Shown here one piece after another: positions 55,827 through 64,000 of a DNA stretch of 64,000 nt. The translations under genes were made by a program, and so were the position numbers. Each line of letters starts with the position of its first letter. The first letter of the stretch is position 1. The stretch covers positions 124,001-188,000 of the forward strand of contig NZ_BJLR01000017.1 of assembly GCF_006538745.1 (NCBI RefSeq), given 5' to 3'. The stretch comes from Cellulomonas cellasea (lineage in GTDB: Bacteria > Actinomycetota > Actinomycetes > Actinomycetales > Cellulomonadaceae). The notes under the pieces were generated by a model, which was not told the DNA's origin, ran no database searches, and was given only the letters and a program-made list of their open reading frames with translations.

Positions 55827-58556
55827 TCACACCTCGCGCACGGGGAACAGGCCCTCCTCGCGGATCCGCTCGTTGAGCAGGTCGAGGTACTGCCGCTCGT
55901 CGAGGTCGAGCGCGACCTCCTGGTCGAGCCAGCTCGACAGGTGGATCGCGTTGGCGAGCCGGACCCCGTGGATGCCGTCCGCCCCCGGCGCGACGAGCGG
56001 GGTGCCGTCGAGGACGTTCCGCGCGAAGTTCTCGAGCACGTCGGCGTGCTGCTGGCCGAACGGGGACTCGAGCTCGATGGTCTCCTGCGTGTACAGGGTG
56101 TCGAGGTCGACCTCGCCGGTGAACAGCCGCATGACGTCGGCCATGTCCATGCCCGCGCTGAGCTCGGCCTCGGGCTTGCGCAGGCGGGTCACGACGGCCC
56201 GCTTGCTGTCCTCGACGACGATCTTCCCCTGGTCGCCGAGGATCTCGAACCGGTCGGTGCCCGCGATGTCGTACGTGCAGGTCACGAACGTGCCGGTCAC
56301 GCCGTCGCCGTAGTCGACGAGCGCGGTGACCTCGTTCTCGACCGCGATGTCGCGGTTCACGCCGTAGCCGAGCTTCGAGTAGACCCTCTGCGGGACGCCG
56401 CAGATCCACTGCCCGTCGAGGTCGAAGAACAGCACCGCGAACCCGGCGGCCTCCGCCCGGTCCTGGTGGCGCAGCGCGGCGTCGAGCCGGTCGACGAAGA
56501 GCCGGCGGTTCGGCAGCCCGGTGACGTTGTCGTAGAGAGCCTCCTGGCGGAGCTGGTCCTCGAGGTCCTTGCGGGTCTGGATGTCCGACACCGAGCCGAC
56601 GACGCGCTGCACCACACCCTCGGACGCGACCGCGAGGCAGCGCGTGAGCACCCAGCGCGTCGCGCCGTCCGCCCCCGTGACGCGGTACTCGACCTCGACC
56701 GGGACCCCCGGCTCGTCGACCGCGCGCCCGAGCTCGGCGGCCACCCGGTCGGTGTCCAGGGGATGCGCGAGGGCGACCCACGTGTCGAGCGTGACCGCGG
56801 CGTCGTCCGCGACGCCGAGCAGCTCCCGGCACCGCTCCGACACGTAGACGTGCCCGAGGCCGGCCTCCCACTCCCACAGGCCGTCCTTCGCGGCGCTCGC
56901 GGCGAGCGAGTACCGCTCCTCGCTGCGTCCGAGGTGCCCGAGGAGCGCCTTCTGCTTGAGCGCGACGGCGAGCACCGCGGCCCAGTGGTTGTGGGTCGTC
57001 GCCCAGTGCGCGTACGTCGCCGGGTCGGAGCGCGAGCCCCGCTCGCACGCACCGAGCACGCACAGGAAGCCGTGGTCGCCGTTGACGCCGCGGACCGGGA
57101 CGACGTAGAGCACGTCGCCGAGCCCGGCGTCGGCCTGCTCGACGAGCGCCCGCGGCGGGAAGTCCTCGATGCGCAGCGTGCCGGACGGCGCCTCGTCGAG
57201 CCGGCCCTCCGGGTCGAACACGCCCGTCACGTGCAGAACGCCGTCCGCCGGGTCGCCCTCCCACAGCGCGAGGCACGCGACCCGGGCCGACGCCTTGGTG
57301 AGCCACGCGAGCTGCTCCGGGTCGCCCGAGGACGTGCTCAGGACCTCGATGCCGACGTCGTACTGCTCGACGATCGACGACGCGAGCCGCTCGGTGCGCT
57401 CGAGCGTCACGCCGCGCTCGTGGTCGCGCAGCGCGAGCATCGTCCGGGCCCCCGCTGGCCGCAGCAGGTCCGCGGTCGGGTCGCCCCGTCCCGCGGCGTC
57501 CGCCGCGAGCACCGAGAACCGGTCGACGACCGTCTCGGAGAAGCTCAGCATCGCCTCGGGCGGCGGCGGGGACGGGTACAGGCGCGCGACCGTCGCGGCG
57601 AGGACCGCGTCGAGGCGCGCGAGGGCGTCGGGCTCGTCACCCGGGCCGGCGTGCTCCTCGAGGTGCCGCAGGACCACGGCGACGAGCTCGTCCGCGCCGG
57701 CGATCCCGAGCTCGGCCGACCCGCCCGCACCCGCGGGGCACCCGCACGTCTCCCGGGCGACGAACGTCGACCCGACGACGTGCATCCCGTGGTCCGGCTC
57801 GCCCCGCAGCTCGGCGAGCAGGAGCTCCGCCGCGCGCGTGCCGAGCGTGCCGATGGCCTGGTGCACCGTCGTCAGCGGCGGGTCGTGCCACCAGCCCTCC
57901 TCGACGTCGTCGTACCCGATCACCGCGAGGTCGTCCGGGATCCGCACGCCGCGCTCGCGCAGGGCCGCGGCGAGGCCGAGCGCGATCCGGTCGGTCCCCG
58001 TGACCACCGCGGTCACCCCGGTCGCCAGCACCGCGTCGGCCGCGAGCCGGCCCCCGGCCTCGACGTGGTCGACCGTCGTCACGAGGGTCGCCCCGCCGCC
58101 GAGCCCGTGCGCCGCGACCCCCGCGCGGAACCCCTCGTACCGCGCGTTCGTGTCCGACTGCGAGAGGTTGCCGACGAACGCGATGCGCCGGTGCCCGTGC
58201 TCCACGAGGTGCCCCACGGCGCCGCGGACGACGTCCCGGTTGTCCGCGACGACCTGCGCCGCGTCGAGGTCGATCTCGCTGCCGACGGTGACGACCGGCG
58301 TCCCCGACGCGATCGCGGAGCGCAGCGACGACGCGCTCGCGGCCTGGGCGATCGCGACGATCCCGTCGAAGGAGTCCCAGCCGATGTGCGGGACGTCCGG
58401 GGCCGGGGGCAGCTTCTGCCGCGACCGGCCCGCGTCGATCGTCTGGACGAGGGTCACGTGCCCGCCCGCTGCGGCGACGGCCTGCGTCACGTTCGCCACG
58501 ACGTCGCCGTAGTAGAACCCCCCGGTGATGGGCGTCAGCACACCGACGTGGACCAT
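55827..58556 (-). CDS. In-frame chimera: PBP-like sensor, GAF-like, PAS, truncated GGDEF, C-terminal half of a Gfo/Idh/MocA dehydrogenase
   Basis: A 909-residue frame. Residues 1-285 resemble the ligand-binding part of LacI regulators without the DNA-binding head ([32 protein letters not shown]). GAF-like (~420-520) and PAS (~544-662) regions follow, then a GGDEF start ([20 protein letters not shown]) that breaks off at FFDLDG (residue 715), before the catalytic GGDEF loop. From residue 716 the sequence is the substrate-binding half of a Gfo/Idh/MocA oxidoreductase: [49 protein letters not shown]. No Rossmann half is present. The join is at about 56409-56414. It looks like an internal deletion that fused two genes; neither catalytic function should survive. 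ATG 58556 follows agagg. Confidence 0.8.
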   Translation of the reverse strand: MVHVGVLTPITGGFYYGDVVANVTQAVAAAGGHVTLVQTIDAGRSRQKLPPAPDVPHIGWDSFDGIVAIAQAASASSLRSAIASGTPVVTVGSEIDLDAAQVVADNRDVVRGAVGHLVEHGHRRIAFVGNLSQSDTNARYEGFRAGVAAHGLGGGATLVTTVDHVEAGGRLAADAVLATGVTAVVTGTDRIALGLAAALRERGVRIPDDLAVIGYDDVEEGWWHDPPLTTVHQAIGTLGTRAAELLLAELRGEPDHGMHVVGSTFVARETCGCPAGAGGSAELGIAGADELVAVVLRHLEEHAGPGDEPDALARLDAVLAATVARLYPSPPPPEAMLSFSETVVDRFSVLAADAAGRGDPTADLLRPAGARTMLALRDHERGVTLERTERLASSIVEQYDVGIEVLSTSSGDPEQLAWLTKASARVACLALWEGDPADGVLHVTGVFDPEGRLDEAPSGTLRIEDFPPRALVEQADAGLGDVLYVVPVRGVNGDHGFLCVLGACERGSRSDPATYAHWATTHNHWAAVLAVALKQKALLGHLGRSEERYSLAASAAKDGLWEWEAGLGHVYVSERCRELLGVADDAAVTLDTWVALAHPLDTDRVAAELGRAVDEPGVPVEVEYRVTGADGATRWVLTRCLAVASEGVVQRVVGSVSDIQTRKDLEDQLRQEALYDNVTGLPNRRLFVDRLDAALRHQDRAEAAGFAVLFFDLDGQWICGVPQRVYSKLGYGVNRDIAVENEVTALVDYGDGVTGTFVTCTYDIAGTDRFEILGDQGKIVVEDSKRAVVTRLRKPEAELSAGMDMADVMRLFTGEVDLDTLYTQETIELESPFGQQHADVLENFARNVLDGTPLVAPGADGIHGVRLANAIHLSSWLDQEVALDLDERQYLDLLNERIREEGLFPVREV

Positions 58557-58777
58557 GGGACCTCTGTGCGCTCGGCGGGAGCAGCCGGACGGCGTCGACC
58601 GGCAGCGCGGGACACTGCACCCACGCACATCGGCACGGCGCGTCCGCACGTGAGACGTCGGGGCGCCCCGCCCGGGCCGTCCAGCGTCGCCCTGCGGGGC
58701 CGGATGGCGTCACCTGGCCGGGGCCGCCCGGGTCGGTCGCCGGGGCCGCCCTGTGTCGCCTCGCTAGGTTGGGGCGC

Positions 58778-59347
58778 GTGACCGAGCCTGCCTTCCACGT
58801 GCGCCCCGCGCGCCCCGCCGACGTCCGGGCGATCCGCGAGCTCGTCGAGCCGTACGCCTCCGAGCGGATCCTGCTGGCCAAGGAGTGGGTCGGGTACTAC
58901 GAGGCGGTGCAGGAGTTCCTCGTCGCGGCGGCGGTCGACGGCGCGGGCGGTGCTGACGGCGCGGACTCCGGCGAGGCGCGGGCGCCTGGGGAGGCGGCGA
59001 CCGTCGTCGGGTGCGGGGCGCTGCACGTCATGTGGCAGGACCTCGCCGAGATCCGCACGCTCGCCGTCGACCGGACGTGGCGCGGGCGCGGCGTCGGGCA
59101 CGGGCTGCTCGACGCGCTCGTCGAGCGGGCCCGCGAGCTCGGGCTGCGGCGGCTGTTCTGCCTGACGTTCGAGGTCGACTTCTTCACCGCGCACGGCTTC
59201 CACGTGATCGAGGGGACGCCCGTGACGCCCGACGTCTACGCCGAGCTGCTGCGCTCGCACGACGACGGCGTCGCGGAGTTCCTCGACCTCGCGCGGGTCA
59301 AGCCGAACACGCTCGGCAACACCCGGATGCTGATCGAGCTCGACTGA
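58778..59347 (+). CDS. Amino-acid N-acetyltransferase (N-acetylglutamate synthase-like)
   Basis: A 189-residue GNAT protein. FHVRPARPADVRAIRELVEPY, then LHVMWQDLAEIRTLAVDRTWRG, RGVGHGLLDALVERARELGL (acetyl-CoA loop) and RRLFCLTFEVDFFTAHGFHV fit the short actinobacterial N-acetylglutamate synthases that begin arginine synthesis. A ~20-residue Gly/Ala/Asp insert near residue 55 is additional. The C-terminal NTLGNTRMLIEL is typical. GTG 58778 is favoured over TTG 58769. A TAGGTT box (58765-58770) just upstream may give a leaderless mRNA. Confidence 0.82.
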   Translation: MTEPAFHVRPARPADVRAIRELVEPYASERILLAKEWVGYYEAVQEFLVAAAVDGAGGADGADSGEARAPGEAATVVGCGALHVMWQDLAEIRTLAVDRTWRGRGVGHGLLDALVERARELGLRRLFCLTFEVDFFTAHGFHVIEGTPVTPDVYAELLRSHDDGVAEFLDLARVKPNTLGNTRMLIELD

Positions 59348-59374
59348 GCCGCGGGACCCCGGCGGCGGCGCCGG

Positions 59375-60286
59375 TCAGTGCGGGAGGCGGTAGGTCGGGG
59401 GCCCCGCGTCCGGGCCGCCCGGGTGCGGCACGACCGTCACCAGCCCGTCCGTCACGAGGCCGTCGACGCAGCGCGTGAGCTGCGCGCGGTCCGGCCACGC
59501 GGCCTCGACCTCGTCGAGCGGGACGGGCTCGAGCGCCGACCGCAGCAGCGCCATGACCCGCCCGCGCACCTGCCGGTCCGTCCCCGCGAACCCCTGCGTG
59601 CGGCGGCGGCTGGCGTGCACGTCGGGCGGGTAGCCGGCCGTCCGCCACACGCACAGGTCGGCGACGGGGCACGCGTCGCAGCGCGGGCTCCGCGCGGTGC
59701 ACACGAGCGCGCCGAGCTCCATCGACGCGGCCGCCCAGCGTGCGGCGGTCGCGTCGTCGGCGGGCACGAGCGACTCGGCGAGGCGCACCTCGGCGACGGT
59801 CTGCGACGGGCCGGGGAGCGCGGCGCCGGCCGCGGTGCGCGCGAGCACCCGCCGGACGTTCGTGTCGAGCACGACCGACCGGCGCCCGTACGCGAACGCC
59901 CGCACCGCGGCGGCCGTGTAGCTGCCGACGCCGGGGAGCGCGAGCAGCTCGGCCTCCTCGGTCGGGACTCTGCCGCCGTGCCGCTCGACGATCGTGCGGG
60001 CGCACTCCTGGAGCCGCAGCGCCCGCCGCGGGTACCCGAGCCGGTCCCACGCGCGCAGCACGTCCGCGGTGCTCGCCGCCGCGAGGTCCGCCGGCTCGGG
60101 CCACGCGGCCATCCACGCGCGCCACGCCGGCTCGACGCGCACCACCGGGGTCTGCTGGAGCATGACCTCGCTCACGAGGACGCCCCACGCCGTCCGGTCC
60201 GGCGAACGCCACGGCAGGTCGCGCGCGTTCTCGGCGAACCAGTCGATCACCCGCGGGACCAGCGGCAGGCCGGGGTCGTGGGTCAC
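59375..60286 (-). CDS. mutY: A/G-specific adenine glycosylase
   Basis: A 303-residue HhH-GPD glycosylase that removes adenine opposite 8-oxoguanine. SEVMLQQTPVVRVEPAWRAW has the catalytic Glu, LPGVGSYTAAAVRAFAYG is the helix-hairpin-helix with downstream VLDTNVRRVLAR holding the catalytic Asp, and CTARSPRCDACPVADLC gives the four cysteines for the 4Fe-4S cluster. The C-terminal part is shorter than in E. coli MutY, as is usual in actinobacteria. GTG 60286 follows gagagga at 8 bases. Confidence 0.93.
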   Translation of the reverse strand: MTHDPGLPLVPRVIDWFAENARDLPWRSPDRTAWGVLVSEVMLQQTPVVRVEPAWRAWMAAWPEPADLAAASTADVLRAWDRLGYPRRALRLQECARTIVERHGGRVPTEEAELLALPGVGSYTAAAVRAFAYGRRSVVLDTNVRRVLARTAAGAALPGPSQTVAEVRLAESLVPADDATAARWAAASMELGALVCTARSPRCDACPVADLCVWRTAGYPPDVHASRRRTQGFAGTDRQVRGRVMALLRSALEPVPLDEVEAAWPDRAQLTRCVDGLVTDGLVTVVPHPGGPDAGPPTYRLPH

Positions 60287-60674
60287 GCGGACATCCTCTC
60301 CCGGCCGGCGACCCGCCCGGGACGCACGTCGCGCGAGCACGGGCCCGGGCTCCGGGCGCCGGCCACGCCGTCCGGAGTCGGCGTCGTGGCGGCCGGACCC
60401 GGAGGACCGGCCACGGCGGCTGCGCCCGGACGGCCGGCGACGGGGACTGCGGCCGGCCGGCCGGCCGCGGCGGCTGCGCCCGGACGCGAGCCCCGGCGCC
60501 ACGCCCGCTCGCAGGGCGAGCGGCCGGCACCGTCGTGCTCCGGGTTTGTCCGGTTCGCGACCTGCCGGGTGCGCTCGGCGGCGCGCGCAGGTTCCGTCGG
60601 TACCGTGGGGGCACCGCGTCCCGACGGACTCCCACTCCGCTCGCCGGGTGCGCGCCAGACGGAGGGGTTGGCCC
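60287..60674. other. Non-coding gap with a 24-bp direct repeat
   Basis: The 388 bases between mutY and the next gene (divergent) contain no gene. A 24-bp sequence (60409-60432) recurs with one mismatch at 60463-60486, offset 54. The stretch is extremely rich in GGCCGG. Both genes' promoters must lie here, but none was clear. Confidence 0.5.
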
Positions 60675-61280
60675 ATGGGTGTGCTCAGGCCGGCGGGGCC
60701 GCTCCCCGCGCGCGTGTACTGGTTCCGGCGGCTCGTGGTGGTCGGCATCCCGCTCGTGCTCGTCGCGGTCGTCGTGTGGGTGCTCGTGGGGCGGGGCGGC
60801 TCGTCGCCCGACGACGGAGCCGGCGCCGGCCAGGACGCGGCGCCCGCGACCGACGCGACCGAGCCCGCGGAGGACGAGGACCCCGGCACGCGAGCGTGCG
60901 ACCCGCAGACCCTCGGCCTGACCCTCACCGCCGACGGCACCAGCTACGCCGCCGGTGCGCTGCCGAACCTCACCGTCACGCTCTCGAACGAGGGCGAGGA
61001 GCCGTGCCTCATCGACGTGGGCGAGGCGCAGCGCGAGCTCGTCGTCACGTCCGGGGCGGATCGCATCTGGTCGAGCCGCGACTGCGCAGCCCCGGAGACC
61101 CAGGTCCGCGAGATCCTGATCTCGCCGGGGACCCCGGACGCCACCCAGGTCCAGTGGCCGCGCGTGCGCTCGGCGGAGGGTTGCCCGGCCGACCAGCCCG
61201 CGGCCCAGCCGGGCACCTACTCGGCGGCGCTCACGCTCGGCCCGCTCGCCCCGGCCCCCGTGGTGTTCGTGCTGGAGTGA
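60675..61280 (+). CDS. Membrane-anchored extracytoplasmic beta-sandwich protein
   Basis: A 201-residue protein. One membrane helix (about residues 22-42, VVVGIPLVLVAVVVWVLVG) is followed by an Asp/Ala/Gly-rich linker and a ~120-residue beta-rich domain with NLTVTLSNEGEEPCLIDVGE and three or four cysteines (CDPQ, PCLI, DCAAP, GCPAD). It looks like an Ig-like domain outside the membrane. Function unknown. ATG 60675 follows ggagggg at 7 bases. The last 20 codons form the first copy of a 59-bp tandem repeat that continues after the stop. Confidence 0.75.
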   Translation: MGVLRPAGPLPARVYWFRRLVVVGIPLVLVAVVVWVLVGRGGSSPDDGAGAGQDAAPATDATEPAEDEDPGTRACDPQTLGLTLTADGTSYAAGALPNLTVTLSNEGEEPCLIDVGEAQRELVVTSGADRIWSSRDCAAPETQVREILISPGTPDATQVQWPRVRSAEGCPADQPAAQPGTYSAALTLGPLAPAPVVFVLE

Positions 61281-61459
61281 CCGCGGCGCTCACGCTGGGC
61301 CCGCCGGCTCCGGCTCCTGTGGTGCTCGGGCGGGAGTGACCGCGGCGCTCACGCCGGGCCCGCTGGCTCCGGCTCCTGTGGTGCTCGTGCTGGTGTGACC
61401 GCGGCGCTCACGCCTGGCCCGCTCGCCCCTGCGCCCGTGGTGCTCGTGCTGGAGTGGCG
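61224..61459 (+). repeat. Four-copy 59-bp tandem repeat of stop-start peptide cassettes
   Basis: Repeat units start at 61224, 61283, 61342 and 61401. The first is the end of the membrane-anchored protein gene. Each later unit, read from a GTG that overlaps the preceding stop (GTGA at 61277, 61336 and 61395), encodes a 20-residue peptide like the protein's own end: TAALTLGPPAPAPVVLGRE, TAALTPGPLAPAPVVLVLV, TAALTPGPLAPAPVVLVLE (the last runs on to 61475). Because 59 is not a multiple of 3, each unit is in a new frame. The last frame overlaps the disA end. Confidence 0.85.
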
Positions 61460-61465
61460 CGCAGG

Positions 61466-62545
61466 TCAGACGTAGCGCTCGAGGATGCTCGACTCGGCGA
61501 GGCGCGAGAGCCCCTCGCGCACGGCCCGGGCGCGCTGCTCGCCGACCCCGTCGACCGTCATGAGGTCGTCGATGCCGGCCGCGAGGAGCTTCTGCAGGCC
61601 GCCGAAGTGCCCGACGAGCCGGTCGACGATCGCCACGGGCAGGCGCGGGACCTTGGACAGGAGCCGGTAGCCGCGCGGGCCGACCGCGGCGTCCAGCGTG
61701 TCCCCGCCGCCCGGGAGCCCGAGCACGCGCGCGATGTGCGCGAGGTCGAGGAGCTCGGTCGAGTCGAGGTCGGCGAGCGCAGCCTGGACCCCGGCCTCGT
61801 CGCGGTCCTTGCGCAGGTCGATGTAGTCGCGCGTGACGAGCTCGCGGTCGGAGCCGATGCCGCCGGTCAGCTCGTCGAGCTGGAGGGCGAGCAGGCGGCC
61901 GTCGGTGCCGAGCTCGACGACGTAGCCCTCGATCTCCTCGGAGATGCGGCGGACCATCTCGAGGCGCTGCACGACGGCGGAGACGTCCCGCACCGTCACG
62001 AGGTCCTCGATCTCGAGCGCCGAGAGCGTGCCGCTGACCTCGTCGAGGCGCGACTTGTAGCGCTCGAGGGTCGCGAGCGCCTGGTTGGCGCGGGACAGGA
62101 TCGTGTTGGAGTCCTCGAGCACGTGCCGCAGTCCGCCGACGTAGAGCGCGACGATGCGCATCGACGCCGAGACCGAGATGACGGGGAAGCCCGTCTGCTT
62201 CGCGACGCGCTCGGCGGTGCGGTGGCGGGTGCCGGACTCGGTGGTCTCGATGGTCGAGTCGGGCAGGAGCTGGACCGCGGCGCGCACGATGTGCGAGACG
62301 TCGTGGTCGACGACGATCGCGCCGTCCATCTTCGCGAGCTCGCGCAGGCGGGTCGAGGAGAACTCGACGTCCAGCACGAAGCCGCCCGAGCAGATCGACT
62401 CGACGGTCGCGTCGTGACCCAGGACGATCAGCGCGTCCGTGCGTCCGCGCAGGATGCGCTCGAGCCCGTCGCGCAGCTCCCCTCCGGGCGCGACCGCGGC
62501 GAGCGTGGTCCGCAGGAGGTCGTCCGGCGCGGGAGTGGTGGGCAC
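61466..62545 (-). CDS. disA: DNA-integrity scanning protein DisA, diadenylate cyclase
   Basis: A 359-residue octameric enzyme that makes c-di-AMP from ATP and slides on DNA. The DAC domain (~1-150) shows the catalytic KMDGAIVVD (DGA) and [10 protein letters not shown] (RHR) motifs. A central helical spine (~150-290) and a C-terminal helix-hairpin-helix DNA-binding domain ([19 protein letters not shown]) follow. GTG 62545 begins the conserved part, with aggatcg upstream. It is 137 bases downstream of radA on the same strand, an arrangement conserved in many Gram-positive bacteria; RadA binds DisA and restrains it. Confidence 0.95.
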   Translation of the reverse strand: MPTTPAPDDLLRTTLAAVAPGGELRDGLERILRGRTDALIVLGHDATVESICSGGFVLDVEFSSTRLRELAKMDGAIVVDHDVSHIVRAAVQLLPDSTIETTESGTRHRTAERVAKQTGFPVISVSASMRIVALYVGGLRHVLEDSNTILSRANQALATLERYKSRLDEVSGTLSALEIEDLVTVRDVSAVVQRLEMVRRISEEIEGYVVELGTDGRLLALQLDELTGGIGSDRELVTRDYIDLRKDRDEAGVQAALADLDSTELLDLAHIARVLGLPGGGDTLDAAVGPRGYRLLSKVPRLPVAIVDRLVGHFGGLQKLLAAGIDDLMTVDGVGEQRARAVREGLSRLAESSILERYV

Positions 62546-62682
62546 GCGCGCGATCCTACGCGGCCTGGGTGGTGACGAGGTGAAGGCCACGCGTGGGCCG
62601 GGTGCGTCCGGACGGGTGACGGCGGGCGTCGCCGCCCCGGTGCGCGGGCCCACGGGCGCCGGGTGGTGGACCTCCTGCAGGC

Positions 62683-64000
62683 TCACGTGCGGCGGTCGCC
62701 GGCGACGCCGGTCGCGCGGACGGCCTCCGCGAGGTCCGCGACCTCGAGCAGCTCGATGCCCGCGGGCGCGGTCCCGGGCTCGATGGACCCGGCCGGGACG
62801 ACCGCGCGCGCGAAGCCGAGCCGGGCCGCCTCGGACAGCCGGCGCAGCACCCCGGTGACCGGGCGCAGCTCGCCCGCGAGGCCCACCTCGCCGAGCGCGA
62901 CGAGCCCCCGCGGCAGCGCGACGTTCTCCCGGGAGCTCGCGGTCGCGAGGGCCAGCGCGAGGTCCGCGGACGGTTCGACGACCCGCGCACCCCCGACGGT
63001 CGAGACGTACACGTCCTGGTCGGCGAGCCGCGCGCCGACGCGCCGCTGGAGCACCGCGAGGACCATCGCGAGCCGGCTCGCGTCGACGCCGCTCGTGGTC
63101 CGGCGCGGGTTGGCGAGCATGCTCGGGGCGACGAGCGCCTGGATCTCGGTCGCGAGCGGCCGGCGGCCCTCGAGCGTCACGGTCACGCACGTGCCCGGCA
63201 CGTGGTGGCGCTCGTGCGAGACGAACAACCCGCTCGGGTCGGCGAGCCCGACGATGCCCGACTCCGACAGGTCGAAGCAGCCGACCTCGTCCGTCGGGCC
63301 GAAGCGGTTCTTGGTCGCGCGCAGCAGGCGCAGGCGTGAGTGGCGGTCGCCCTCGAACTGGCACACCACGTCGACGAGGTGCTCGAGCGTGCGCGGGCCG
63401 GCGACCGAGCCGTCCTTGGTCACGTGGCCGACGAGCACGACCGGCAGGTCCCGCTCCTTCGCGGCCGCGATGAGCGCCGCCGCGACCTCCCGGACCTGGC
63501 TCACGCCGCCCGCGGTGCCCTCGACCGCCGCGGAGGCGATTGTCTGCACCGAGTCGAGCACGAGCAGGTCGGGCGCGACGTGCTCGATGTGCCCGAGGAC
63601 CGTGCCGAGGTCCGTCTCCGCAGCGAGCAGCAGGCCGGGGTCGAGCGCGCCGATCCGCTCGGCACGCAGCCGCACCTGCCCGGCGGACTCCTCGCCCGTC
63701 ACGTAGAGGACCCGGCGCCCCGCGGGCCCGCCGCCGGCGGCCGGTCCCTCGGTGCCGCGCGCGACGCGGGAGGCGACGTCGAGCAGCAGGGTCGACTTGC
63801 CCACGCCCGGCTCCCCGGCGAGCAGCACGACGGCGCCAGGGACGAGCCCGCCGCCGAGCACGCGGTCGAGCTCGTCGACCCCGGTCGGCCGCGCGCGGCT
63901 CGCCTCGACGTCGATCTCCGCGATGGGCCGCGCGGGGTTGCGCGTCGGGGCGACGACCGACGTGCGCGGCGCGCCCCCGCCCGGTCCGGCGTCCTCGGTG
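62683..64000 (-). CDS. radA: DNA repair protein RadA/Sms (5' end outside the window)
   Basis: The visible 439 codons lack the N-terminal zinc finger, which lies beyond the window. Present are [20 protein letters not shown], Walker [16 protein letters not shown], Walker [11 protein letters not shown], the RadA-specific [13 protein letters not shown] (KNRFG motif), and a C-terminal Lon-protease-like domain ([32 protein letters not shown]). It acts in branch migration and recombination repair. It is followed by disA. Confidence 0.95.
   Translation of the reverse strand, partial: TEDAGPGGGAPRTSVVAPTRNPARPIAEIDVEASRARPTGVDELDRVLGGGLVPGAVVLLAGEPGVGKSTLLLDVASRVARGTEGPAAGGGPAGRRVLYVTGEESAGQVRLRAERIGALDPGLLLAAETDLGTVLGHIEHVAPDLLVLDSVQTIASAAVEGTAGGVSQVREVAAALIAAAKERDLPVVLVGHVTKDGSVAGPRTLEHLVDVVCQFEGDRHSRLRLLRATKNRFGPTDEVGCFDLSESGIVGLADPSGLFVSHERHHVPGTCVTVTLEGRRPLATEIQALVAPSMLANPRRTTSGVDASRLAMVLAVLQRRVGARLADQDVYVSTVGGARVVEPSADLALALATASSRENVALPRGLVALGEVGLAGELRPVTGVLRRLSEAARLGFARAVVPAGSIEPGTAPAGIELLEVADLAEAVRATGVAGDRRT

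Overview
The window is very GC-rich, starts many genes with GTG, packs genes tightly with many ATGA/GTGA stop-start overlaps, and carries a large set of plant-cell-wall and fungal-wall glycosidases. This fits an actinobacterium of the Cellulomonas type (Cellulomonadaceae/Micrococcales). That assignment is inferred from gene content and base composition; no marker gene was compared. No tRNA, rRNA, CRISPR array, insertion sequence or phage gene was found.

Layout. 1-3604: an MMPL exporter (cut by the window edge) with an ATPase-like tail, followed 4 bases later by a YhgE/Pip-type membrane protein. 3739-6936: a Fic AMPylase, a DUF488 protein and NADP-type glutamate dehydrogenase. 7014-10778: a PAS-PAS-GGDEF-EAL protein, a LOV-like GGDEF protein and MsrB. 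11043-16906: a 1743-residue protein with features of the polymorphic-toxin cargo of extracellular contractile injection systems, overlapped by a putative immunity gene. 16926-22275: a kinase/phosphatase pair, a NERD protein, two MarR regulators and a DHA2-type drug exporter. 22570-32342: a sugar-uptake and xylan-degradation locus (promoter and operator, two ABC permeases, binding lipoprotein, GH39, YesL, then GH67 alpha-glucuronidase on the other strand) interrupted by a GAF-GGDEF protein. 32489-38513: gamma-glutamyltransferase, two paralogous membrane proteins flanking a PRC/DUF2382 stress protein, an ankyrin protein and a small membrane protein with a structured leader. 38672-49192: small enzymes and regulators, including an AlkZ-like glycosylase, a coupled acetyltransferase/TetR pair, a MerR regulator with a textbook operator, TrmL, GH114, and an aldo-keto reductase/hydrolase pair. 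49311-55696: GH64-CBM6 glucanase, a decayed ABC permease end, an AEC carrier and RecQ. 55827-58556: an in-frame chimera of a sensor/GGDEF protein and the back half of a Gfo/Idh/MocA dehydrogenase. 58778-64000: N-acetylglutamate synthase, MutY, a membrane-anchored protein followed by an unusual 59-bp stop-start repeat, DisA and RadA (cut by the window edge).

How it fits together. The sugar transporter, GH39 and GH67 look like one glucuronoxylan or oligosaccharide use system; its two promoters have similar -10/-35 elements, and the two leaders share a short ACCGATRTCG core. Nucleotide second messengers are prominent: three proteins with complete GGDEF domains (one with EAL), one broken GGDEF protein, and the c-di-AMP cyclase DisA beside RadA, with MutY nearby, as a genome-maintenance group.

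The observations most worth following are the orphan injection-system-like toxin with its coupled partner, the GGDEF/dehydrogenase chimera, the LOV domain lacking its photoactive cysteine, the four-copy stop-start repeat, and the MMPL exporter with a degenerate ATPase tail.
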